Below are positions 57,750 through 64,000 of a DNA stretch of 64,000 nt, in pieces. This DNA comes from Kitasatospora sp. MAA4. GTDB lineage: Bacteria > Actinomycetota > Actinomycetes > Streptomycetales > Streptomycetaceae. How positions within the stretch are numbered: position 1 is the stretch's first letter; the number at the start of each line of letters is the position of its first letter. Where the stretch lies: NCBI RefSeq assembly GCF_029893355.1, contig NZ_JARZAI010000015.1, positions 1 through 64,000 of the forward strand, given 5' to 3'. The position numbers were made by a program, and so were the translations under genes. The notes under the pieces were generated by a model. That model saw nothing but the letters and a program-made list of their open reading frames with translations, had not been told where the DNA came from and did not search any database.

Positions 57750-58103
57750 CTAGCTGAACGAGTCGCCGCAGGCGCAGGAGCCGGTCGCGTTCGGGTTGTC
57801 GATCGTGAAGCCCTGCTTCTCGATGGTGTCGACGAAGTCGACCGTCGCGCCGCCGAGGTAGGGGGCGCTCATCCGGTCGGTGACGACCTTGACGCCGCCG
57901 AAGTCCTTCACCACGTCGCCGTCGAGCGAGCGCTCGTCGAAGAAGAGCTGGTAGCGCAGGCCGGAGCAGCCGCCGGGCTGCACGGCGACGCGCAGCGCGA
58001 GGTCGTCGCGACCCTCCTGCTCCAGCAGGCCCTTCACCTTGGCCGCGGCTGAGTCGGTAAGGAGCAGACCACTCTCGACGGTGGTCTCGTCCTGGACGGT
58101 CAT
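57750..58103 (-). CDS. erpA: Iron-sulfur cluster insertion protein ErpA
   Basis: A 117-residue A-type carrier. The ATG (MTVQDETTVESG) follows GGGAG. The three cluster Cys are in VQPGGCSGLRYQLFF and GSCACGDSF, and the fold block ATVDFVDTIEKQGF is typical. It delivers clusters to apo-proteins; nadA, four kb away, makes a 4Fe-4S enzyme, and the desulfurase-TusA gene is 2.3 kb away. Counterpart of Rv2204c beside adoK. Confidence 0.95.
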   Translation of the reverse strand: MTVQDETTVESGLLLTDSAAAKVKGLLEQEGRDDLALRVAVQPGGCSGLRYQLFFDERSLDGDVVKDFGGVKVVTDRMSAPYLGGATVDFVDTIEKQGFTIDNPNATGSCACGDSFS

Positions 58104-58342
58104 CTCGTTACTCCCGGTCTGTGACGACAAGTCTGCCGCCGGTGCCAACCAACGGTTGCCCGGATTGATTCCGAGCGGTGAAATCTGTGCGCGTACGGTG
58201 ACCCGCTCGCCCCACCCGTCCATGCTCGCACACCGCGGGACCCTGGTCACGGCGCAGCGACCGCCGGGGGCAGTGCCGCCGATCACCCCGGGAATCGCGG
58301 AACCGGCGGCGCGGGGCCGCGTCCGGCGGTCAGGATGGGTCC

Positions 58343-59215
58343 ATGATCCTGCGCCAGGTCCGTGACACCCCCGCCGACGCCGCCGCCGTCCGAGAGATCG
58401 CCGGTGCCGCCTTCAGGGCCCTTCCGGGGGGCTCTGCGCTGCCCCCGGAGAGCGCGGCGGAGATCACCGCGCACCTGGCCCGGACCAGGCACCTGGCGGT
58501 CACCGACCCGGAGGGCTGCTGGCTGGCCGAGGAGGACGGCCGGGCGGTCGGGTTCGCGCTGTCGATGCGGCGCGAGGGCCTGTGGATGCTGAGCCTGTTC
58601 GCGGTGCTGCCGCAGGCGCAGGGCAAGGGGATCGGCAAGCTGCTGCTGGAAGCGGCCGCGGCGCACGGCCGGGGCTGCCTGCGCGGGATGATCTGCGCCT
58701 CCCCCGACCCGGGCGCCGCCCGCCGCTACCGGATGGCCGGATTCACCCTGCACCCGACCATGAAGCTCTCCGGGCGGGTGGACCGGACGGGTCTGCTGGA
58801 CGCCGGCGACATCCCCGTGCACCCCGGCAACGCCACCCACAAGCACCTGCTGGACTCGGTGGACCGGCGGCTGCGCGGAGCCGCGCACGGGCCCGAGCAC
58901 GACTTCATGCTGGCCCACTACGACGAGCTGCTGATCGCGGACACCCTGGCCGGCAGCGGGTACTGCTACCGCGTCGGCGGCGCCGTCAAACTGCTGGCCG
59001 CCACCTCCAAGCGGCTGGCCGTCCGGCTGCTGCGCGAGGCGCTGGCGCGGGTGCCGGACGGCACGGACGCTCGGGTGGAGCACCTGACCGCCGAGCAGGA
59101 GTGGGCGGTGGACGTCGGCCTGGAGCTGGGGCTGACCCTGGAGAGCACCGGCTACCTCGCGCTGCGCGGGATGAAGCCGCCGGCTCCCTACCTGCCGAGC
59201 GGCGGCTTCCTCTGA
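58343..59215 (+). CDS. GNAT-family N-acetyltransferase
   Basis: A 290-residue protein with one clear GNAT domain in the N-terminal half; the acetyl-CoA loop is QAQGKGIGKLLLEAA (about 91-105). The C-terminal half (about 150-290) resembles a degenerate second GNAT-like domain (DELLIADTLAGSGYCYRVGGAV). The ATG has no ribosome site; CAGGAT 6 nt upstream could be a -10 of a leaderless message. Substrate unknown. A 13-bp palindrome CTGAGTGACTCAG contains both its stop and that of the convergent decarboxylase. Confidence 0.85.
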   Translation: MILRQVRDTPADAAAVREIAGAAFRALPGGSALPPESAAEITAHLARTRHLAVTDPEGCWLAEEDGRAVGFALSMRREGLWMLSLFAVLPQAQGKGIGKLLLEAAAAHGRGCLRGMICASPDPGAARRYRMAGFTLHPTMKLSGRVDRTGLLDAGDIPVHPGNATHKHLLDSVDRRLRGAAHGPEHDFMLAHYDELLIADTLAGSGYCYRVGGAVKLLAATSKRLAVRLLREALARVPDGTDARVEHLTAEQEWAVDVGLELGLTLESTGYLALRGMKPPAPYLPSGGFL

Positions 59216-59220
59216 GTGAC

Positions 59221-60588
59221 TCAGACCATCGTGTCGAGGATCTCGCGGACCATCTCCATGGTGGTGCCCGGGTGCAGGAAGGCGAAGCGGGCGACCGTCT
59301 CGCCGTCCCAGCCGGTCGGGGTGACGAAGCCGATCTGGTCGGCGAGCAGCTTCTGCGACCAGGCGTAGTAGTCCTGGTCGCTCCAGCCGGTGCGGCGGAA
59401 GCAGACGGCGGAGAGCTGCGGGTCCTGGAGCAGCTCCAGGTGCTCGGTCTCGCGCACCAGCTGGGCGGTCTCCCGGGCCAGCGTCAGGCCCTCCTCGATC
59501 GCGTCGGTGTAGGCCTGGGTGCCGTGCACCGCCAGCGAGAACCAGAGCGGCAGGCCGCGGGCCCGGCGGGTGAGGTGGTAGGCGTAGTCGGTGGGGTTCC
59601 ACTCGTCGCCCTCGTGGTGCAGGACGTCCAGGTAGGAGGCGTCCTGGGTGTGCACGGCCTTGGCCAGCTGCGGCTCGCGGTAGAGCAGCGCGGCGCAGTC
59701 GAAGGGCGCGAAGAGCCACTTGTGCGGGTCGACCACGAAGGAGTCGGCGTGCTCGATGCCGTTGTAGCGCTCGCGCACGGAGGGGGCGAAGAGGCCCGCG
59801 CCGCCGTACGCGCCGTCCACGTGGAACCACATGCCGCGCTCGCGGGTGACCTCGGAGAGGCCCGCCAGGTCGTCGATGATGCCCTCGTTGGTGGTGCCGG
59901 CCGTGCCGACCACCGCGATCACGGTCTCGGGGTTGGGGTCGGCGGCCAGTGCGGCGCGCAGCGCCTCGCCGGTGAAGCGGCGGTCCACGGTGGGGACCTT
60001 GAAGGCCTCGACGCCGATGATGTTGAAGGTGTTCTTGACCGAGGAGTGCACCTGGTCGGCGACCGCGACCCGCAGCCGCGCCTCGGGGCCCACGCCCAGC
60101 TTGCGGCGGGCCACGTCGCGGGCGACCACCAGCGCGGACAGGTTGCCGGCCGAGCCGCCGGAGACGAAGGTGCCGCCGGCCGAGGCGGGCATGCCGGCGC
60201 GGTCGGCTATCAGGCGCAGCACCTGGTTCTCGGCGGCGATCGCGCCGGCCGCCTCCAGCCAGGAGATGCCCTGCAGCGAGGCGCAGGAGACCACCATGTC
60301 GAAGAGCAGCGCGGCCTTGGTCGGGGCGCACGGGATGAAGGAGAGGTAGCGAGGGCTGTCCGCGGAGATCACCGCGCGGGAGAGCTCGTGGTCGTAGAGC
60401 TTGAGCACGTCGGCGGCCGGGTTGCCGCGCTCGTTCAGCAGGCCGGCCAGGTGGGAGCGCAGGTGCTCGCCATCCCCGGGGTGGTCCAGCGGGACCGGGT
60501 CGTACTGCAGGCGCTCTCGCATGTAGCCGAAGACCAGGTCGACGAGCTCGTTGTCGGGCTGGTGCATACGGTGCGGTGCTGCGGACAC
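59221..60588 (-). CDS. PLP-dependent group II decarboxylase
   Basis: A 455-residue fold-type I enzyme of the aromatic-L-amino-acid/glutamate decarboxylase group. Blocks are PRYLSFIPCAPTKAALL, TFVSGGSAGNLSALVVAR, VADQVHSSVKNTFNIIG, HVDGAYGGAGLF and the PLP Lys in DSFVVDPHKWLFAPFDCA. GTG start behind GAAAGG. An Lrp/AsnC regulator lies 157 bp upstream in the same direction and may control it. The amino acid substrate cannot be assigned from sequence; an aromatic amino acid is a fair guess. Confidence 0.88.
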   Translation of the reverse strand: MSAAPHRMHQPDNELVDLVFGYMRERLQYDPVPLDHPGDGEHLRSHLAGLLNERGNPAADVLKLYDHELSRAVISADSPRYLSFIPCAPTKAALLFDMVVSCASLQGISWLEAAGAIAAENQVLRLIADRAGMPASAGGTFVSGGSAGNLSALVVARDVARRKLGVGPEARLRVAVADQVHSSVKNTFNIIGVEAFKVPTVDRRFTGEALRAALAADPNPETVIAVVGTAGTTNEGIIDDLAGLSEVTRERGMWFHVDGAYGGAGLFAPSVRERYNGIEHADSFVVDPHKWLFAPFDCAALLYREPQLAKAVHTQDASYLDVLHHEGDEWNPTDYAYHLTRRARGLPLWFSLAVHGTQAYTDAIEEGLTLARETAQLVRETEHLELLQDPQLSAVCFRRTGWSDQDYYAWSQKLLADQIGFVTPTGWDGETVARFAFLHPGTTMEMVREILDTMV

Positions 60589-60745
60589 GTCCGGGCCTTT
60601 CGATCGGGCTGAGGGCAGGCCGCTGGGCCTGTTGATCAGCGTAGGCAGCGGGGGCGTGCGCCCGCGCGTCGAAATGCGCCGGTCCGGGCAGCATTCGAGC
60701 GTGTTCGACCGCCGGGGCGCAGGAATCCTGCGCTGCTCCGGACGG

Positions 60746-61210
60746 TCAGCCGATCAACCGCGACAGCACCACCGAGCTGCGGCTGCGCTGCACGCCGGGC
60801 TCCTTGCGGATCCGCTCGATCACCGCCTCCAGGTGCCGGGTGTCGGCGGCTCTCAGGTGCACCAGCGCATCCGGGTCGCCGGTCACCGTCCAGGCCGCGA
60901 CCACCTCCGGGAACTGCCGCAGGCTGGCCAGGATCTCCTCGGGCGCGGTGCGCTCGCGGCAGTAGACCTCGACGAAGGCCTCGGTCTGCCAGCCGAGCAT
61001 CGCCGGGTCCAGGACGACGGTGAACCCGCGCACCACTCCGCGGGCCCGCAGCCGGTCGATCCGACGCCGGACGGCGGTGGCGGAGAGGTTGCTGAGCACC
61101 CCGATCTCGGCGTACGACGCCCGCCCGTCCCTGGCCAGGTGGGCCAGCAGCAGGCGGTCGGTCTCGTCCAGGGAGACACCGGCCGGTTCGGACGGTCGGG
61201 TGGTACTCAT
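60746..61210 (-). CDS. Lrp/AsnC-family regulator
   Basis: A 154-residue protein with an N-terminal helix-turn-helix (DETDRLLLAHLARDGRASYA, SNLSATAVRRRIDRLRARGVV) and a C-terminal RAM ligand domain (EAFVEVYCRERTAPEE, VTGDPDALVHLRAADTRHLE). Typical feast/famine regulator length. Most likely controls the neighbouring decarboxylase in response to its substrate; inferred from position. Confidence 0.92.
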   Translation of the reverse strand: MSTTRPSEPAGVSLDETDRLLLAHLARDGRASYAEIGVLSNLSATAVRRRIDRLRARGVVRGFTVVLDPAMLGWQTEAFVEVYCRERTAPEEILASLRQFPEVVAAWTVTGDPDALVHLRAADTRHLEAVIERIRKEPGVQRSRSSVVLSRLIG

Positions 61211-61281
61211 CGGTGCGGGGTCTCCACGGGATCGAGCCAGGGACAGTGGGGGTGTGGTCCCATTCTGACGACTTCCGCCGA

Positions 61282-62208
61282 TCAGTCCACCATCAGCACG
61301 ATCTTGCCTCTGGTCCGTCCCTCGGCGCTGAGGGCCTGGGCCGAGGCGGCCTGGGCCAGCGGGAAGGTCGAGGCGACGGTGACGGCCAGCTTGCCCGCCT
61401 CGACCAGGTCGCCCAGCGCGGTGAGGTCCGCGCTGTCCGGGCGGACGAAGTGGTAGTGCCCGCCGACCGCCAGCACCTCGTGGTTGGCGACCGAGGCGAT
61501 CCGATCGGGGTCCGCGACCAGGGCGCGCGAGACCTCCACCGCGTCGCCGCCGATCAGGTCCAGGGCGGCGTCCACGCCCTGCGGCGCCAGCGCCCGGACC
61601 CGCTCGACCAGCCCGTCGCCGTACGCCACCGGCTCGGCGCCGAGGCCGCGCAGGTAGGCGTGGTTGCGCTCGCTGGCGGTGCCGATCACCCGGGCGCCGA
61701 GCGCCAGGGCGATCTGCACCGCGAAGCCGCCGACGCCGCCGGCCGCCGCGTGCACCAGCACCGTCTCGCCGGCCCGGACCCTGAGCACCTTGACCAGCCC
61801 CTGGTAGGCGGTCAGTCCGGCCAGCGGCAGCCCGCCGGCCTGTGCCCAGTCCAGCGAGGGCGGCTTGCGGGCCAGGCAGCGGACCGGCGCGGAGACGAGT
61901 TCGGCGTATGTGCCATGCTCGACGGCGTCCTTGCGGACGTAGCCGACCACCTCGTCGCCGGGCCGGAACTCGGTGACGGACGGGCCGACCCGTTCCACCA
62001 CGCCGGCCACGTCCCAGCCCAGCACCAGCGGGAAGTGGACGTCCATCGCGGTGTCGAGGTAGCCCTCGCGGATCTTCCAGTCGACCGGGTTGACCCCGGC
62101 CGCCCTGACCCTGACCAGCACCGAGTCGGGGCCGACCCTGGGGTCGGGGAGTTCGATGTACTCGACGGCCTCCGGGCCGCCGTACTGCCGGATCGCGATT
62201 GCCTTCAT
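61282..62208 (-). CDS. MDR-family NADP-dependent oxidoreductase
   Basis: A 308-residue zinc-free medium-chain reductase (quinone oxidoreductase type). GroES-like N-terminus (KAIAIRQYGGPEAVEYIELP, VNPVDWKIREGYLD, LGWDVAGVVERVG) and Rossmann domain with VLVHAAAGGVGGFAVQIAL (about 140-158). No zinc ligands. The ATG has only a weak GGG upstream. The longer open frame that runs to 62574 is rejected. Divergent from nadA across 160 bp. Substrate unknown. Confidence 0.9.
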   Translation of the reverse strand: MKAIAIRQYGGPEAVEYIELPDPRVGPDSVLVRVRAAGVNPVDWKIREGYLDTAMDVHFPLVLGWDVAGVVERVGPSVTEFRPGDEVVGYVRKDAVEHGTYAELVSAPVRCLARKPPSLDWAQAGGLPLAGLTAYQGLVKVLRVRAGETVLVHAAAGGVGGFAVQIALALGARVIGTASERNHAYLRGLGAEPVAYGDGLVERVRALAPQGVDAALDLIGGDAVEVSRALVADPDRIASVANHEVLAVGGHYHFVRPDSADLTALGDLVEAGKLAVTVASTFPLAQAASAQALSAEGRTRGKIVLMVD

Positions 62209-62299
62209 GGACCCAGCGAACACGACCGGTCCACCGACGTCCTGTCGAGCGGATCGCGTCACATCGACACGATGGCCATCGTCAGAGTGACGCGAACGG

Positions 62300-62314
62300 G
62301 TTATCATAGATAAC
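62300..62314. promoter_or_regulatory. Palindrome GTTATCATAGATAAC upstream of nadA
   Basis: A 6-3-6 perfect inverted repeat in a strikingly AT-rich patch, 55 bp before the nadA start. It contains TATCAT and TAGATA, either of which could be a -10, so a bound repressor would block the promoter. The cognate regulator is not known to me. Confidence 0.5.
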
Positions 62315-62368
62315 GTCAGAAAGACGAGAAGGCTGGGAACCTCCGGCCGCACAGGAGGGCACCCGCCC

Positions 62369-63562
62369 GTGACCACCACCGTTGAGACCCCGTCCGTCGG
62401 AGGGTTCGCCGAGCCGAGCCAGACGCCGCTCGCGCTGCTGCTGCTCGGCCGCCAGGCCGACCCGAACAGCGAGCGGGGCGTCGAGTGCCCTGGCGACCTG
62501 CCGCCCGCCTCCGACCCCGACCTGGTCGAGCGCGCCCGCGCCGCCAAGGCCGCGCTGGGCGACCGCGTCTTCATCCTGGGCCACCACTACCAGCGCGACG
62601 AGGTCATCGAGTTCGCCGACGTCACCGGTGACTCCTTCAAGCTGGCGCGCGATGCCGCGGCCCGTCCGGAGGCCGAGTTCATCGTCTTCTGCGGCGTGCA
62701 CTTCATGGCCGAGTCCGCCGACATCCTGACCGGCGACAGCCAGCGGGTCATCCTGCCGGACCTCGCGGCCGGCTGCTCGATGGCCGACATGGCCACCGCC
62801 GAGCAGGTCGCCGAGTGCTGGGACGTGCTGGCCGACGCCGGCATAGCCGACACCACCGTCCCGGTGGCGTACATGAACTCCTCCGCCGACATCAAGGCCT
62901 TCACCGGCAAGCACGGCGGCACCATCTGCACCTCCTCCAACGCCAAGCGCGCGCTGGAGTGGGCGTACGAGCAGGGTCAGAAGGTGCTGTTCCTGCCGGA
63001 CCAGCACCTGGGACGCAACACCGCGGTGCGCGACCTGGGCCTCTCGCTGGACGACTGCGTGCTCTACAACCCGCACAAGCCGAACGGCGGCCTGACCGTC
63101 GAGCAGCTGCGGAACGCCAAGATGATCCTCTGGCGCGGGCACTGCTCGGTGCACGGTCGCTTCACTCTGGACTCGGTCAACGAGGTCCGCGAGCGGATCC
63201 CGGGCGTCAACGTCCTGGTGCACCCGGAGTGCCGGCACGAGGTCGTCGCGGCCGCCGACCAGGTGGGCTCGACGGAGTACATCATCAAGGCGCTGGACGC
63301 GGCCGAGCCCGGCTCCAAGTGGGCCGTGGGCACCGAGCTGAACCTGGTGCGCCGGGTGGCCAAGGCCCACCCGGACAAGGAGATCGTCTTCCTCGACAAG
63401 GCCGTCTGCTTCTGCTCCACGATGAACCGGATCGACCTGCCGCACCTGGTCTGGGCGCTGGAGTCGCTGGTCGAGGGCCGGGTGCCGAACGTCATCACGG
63501 TGGACCCGGAGACCGAGAAGTTCGCCAAGGCCGCGCTGGACCGGATGCTGGCCCTGCCGTAG
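62369..63562 (+). CDS. nadA: Quinolinate synthase A
   Basis: A 397-residue 4Fe-4S enzyme that condenses iminoaspartate with DHAP to quinolinate for NAD. Blocks are ILGHHYQRDEVIEFAD, FCGVHFMAESADIL, LPDLAAGCSMADM, CTSSNAKRALEWA, FLPDQHLGRNTA, HPECRHEVV and KAVCFCSTMNRIDL; cluster Cys lie in the second, sixth and last of these. GTG start, 10 nt after AGGAGG. A near-perfect palindrome overlaps its promoter region. No nadB or nadC follows, and a strong terminator closes the transcript. Confidence 0.95.
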   Translation: MTTTVETPSVGGFAEPSQTPLALLLLGRQADPNSERGVECPGDLPPASDPDLVERARAAKAALGDRVFILGHHYQRDEVIEFADVTGDSFKLARDAAARPEAEFIVFCGVHFMAESADILTGDSQRVILPDLAAGCSMADMATAEQVAECWDVLADAGIADTTVPVAYMNSSADIKAFTGKHGGTICTSSNAKRALEWAYEQGQKVLFLPDQHLGRNTAVRDLGLSLDDCVLYNPHKPNGGLTVEQLRNAKMILWRGHCSVHGRFTLDSVNEVRERIPGVNVLVHPECRHEVVAAADQVGSTEYIIKALDAAEPGSKWAVGTELNLVRRVAKAHPDKEIVFLDKAVCFCSTMNRIDLPHLVWALESLVEGRVPNVITVDPETEKFAKAALDRMLALP

Positions 63563-63572
63563 CGCAGTCGAA

Positions 63573-63620
63573 CACGCGAGAGGGGCGGCACACCGGTCGG
63601 TGTGCCGCCCCTCTCGCGTG
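63573..63620. terminator. Bidirectional terminator between nadA and pspAA
   Basis: A perfect 22-bp stem (63573-63594 with 63599-63620) with a 4-base loop GGTC, starting 11 bp after the nadA stop and 17 bp after the pspAA stop. It serves both convergent genes. Confidence 0.88.
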
Positions 63621-63636
63621 GTGCTGTGTTGCGGGC

Positions 63637-63930
63637 CTACTCCGGGATACCCGGAATGAGCCCGTCGCCCTCGGTCCGCAGCAGCTCGCGGACCTGGTCG
63701 AGGGTGGCGCCGTCGTCCGGCAGGATCAGCTCGGACGGCTCCAGGGAGTCGTCCGGCAAAGGAGCACCGACCTCGCGGACCGCGCTGAGCAGACTGCCCA
63801 GCGCGGTGCGGAAAGCGGTCTCGTCCCCTGAATCCAGAGCGGTGAGCAGCTCGTCGTCGAGCTGGTTCAGCCGGTTCAGGTGCTCGTCGGCAACCTGGAA
63901 CTGACCCTCACCCATGATCCTCATGATCAT
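63637..63930 (-). CDS. pspAA: PspA-associated protein PspAA
   Basis: A 97-residue protein that begins MIMRIMGEGQFQVADEHLNR, the signature of PspAA, a small partner of the phage-shock/IM30 protein PspA in actinobacteria and archaea. The rest is acidic and helical (LNQLDDELLTALDSGDE). ATG is 9 nt after AGGGAG. The preceding gene, 33 bp upstream, should be pspA; together they respond to membrane stress. Confidence 0.9.
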   Translation of the reverse strand: MIMRIMGEGQFQVADEHLNRLNQLDDELLTALDSGDETAFRTALGSLLSAVREVGAPLPDDSLEPSELILPDDGATLDQVRELLRTEGDGLIPGIPE

Positions 63931-63962
63931 GCTGGCGTTTCTCCCTGCTGTCGACGGGCCTC

Positions 63963-64000
63963 TTACTTGTGGTAGTTGATGGTGGGCGGAGTGTCCTGCG
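63963..64000 (-). CDS. 3' end of a gene, probably pspA (partial)
   Basis: The last 38 bases, read on the minus strand, end a frame with QDTPPTINYHK followed by TAA. Codon bias is normal. By position, 33 bp before pspAA, this is expected to be the C-terminus of PspA, but eleven residues are too few for a firm call. Confidence 0.5.
   Translation of the reverse strand, partial: QDTPPTINYHK

Noticed and set aside
62209..62574. Longer N-terminus for the MDR oxidoreductase
   Set aside because: The frame continues antisense into nadA, and the family's N-terminus begins exactly at MKAIAIRQYGGPE.

Overview
The window is a piece of a high-GC actinobacterial chromosome. Third-codon positions are strongly G/C, GTG and TTG starts are common, and the gene order is that of a Streptomycetaceae core region (Streptomyces, Kitasatospora or Streptacidiphilus). 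I recognise it as the stretch between the division/cell-wall cluster (DUF3040, left) and pspA/pspAA (right), equivalent to roughly SCO2095-SCO2169 of S. coelicolor. Much of the order is also that of the M. tuberculosis interval from about Rv2172c to Rv2204c. The extreme left end is a low-complexity poly-G/C tract that looks like a contig-end artefact. I see no rRNA, tRNA, CRISPR array, insertion sequence, prophage or obvious biosynthetic cluster.

Layout. 0.1-8 kb: DUF3040, a methyltransferase, a HEPN protein, DUF4126, a CrtI-like flavoenzyme, a Gln-rich membrane protein, metF, a polyprenyl diphosphate synthase, then thiE with an Rv2175c-type DNA-binding protein. 8-14 kb: a ferredoxin-reductase-like flavoprotein, a TPP riboswitch with thiO-thiS-thiG, a PASTA Ser/Thr kinase and a sulfite-oxidase-like protein. 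14.5-19 kb: bacterioferritin, the bfd ferredoxin with an iron box, class II DAHP synthase, and a fused trpEG behind a Trp-Trp-Trp attenuator. 19-30 kb: macRS, lipid acyltransferase, hydrolase, a 215-bp palindrome-ended repeat, EEP phosphatase, glucokinase, DUF5304, ArsA-like protein, SRPBCC protein and FadD15-like ligase. 30-38 kb: envelope genes (PimB'-like and GT87 glycosyltransferases, a metallohydrolase with a probable CTG start, three NlpC/P60 paralogues, one behind a ydaO-type c-di-AMP riboswitch). 38-44 kb: NYN nuclease-like protein, zinc ribbon, rhomboid, RAM protein, a PLP enzyme behind a SAM-IV-type riboswitch, trpD and an orphan receiver.

44-54 kb is the aerobic respiratory module: ctaE-qcrC-qcrA-qcrB rightward and ctaC-ctaD-ctaF leftward, with a GntR regulator and an L,D-transpeptidase lipoprotein between them. 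54-64 kb holds a cysteine desulfurase-TusA fusion, an AdoK-type kinase, small and lipoprotein hypotheticals, erpA, GNAT, a PLP decarboxylase with an Lrp regulator, an MDR oxidoreductase, nadA, pspAA and the last codons of the next gene.

How it works together: the region supplies terminal respiration, aromatic and tryptophan flux (DAHP synthase, trpEG, trpD), thiamine and NAD cofactors, Fe-S and sulfur trafficking (desulfurase-TusA, ErpA, Bfr/Bfd) and envelope growth. It is unusually rich in RNA-level control: TPP, SAM-IV and c-di-AMP riboswitches plus a trp attenuator. At least six genes have a -10-like hexamer 6-7 nt before the start codon, suggesting leaderless transcripts. I found no convincing entirely new system. 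The best unexplained items are a perfect palindrome over the ctaE start codon, palindromes upstream of nadA and bfr, the 215-bp repeat, the CTG-start metallohydrolase and the desulfurase-TusA fusion.
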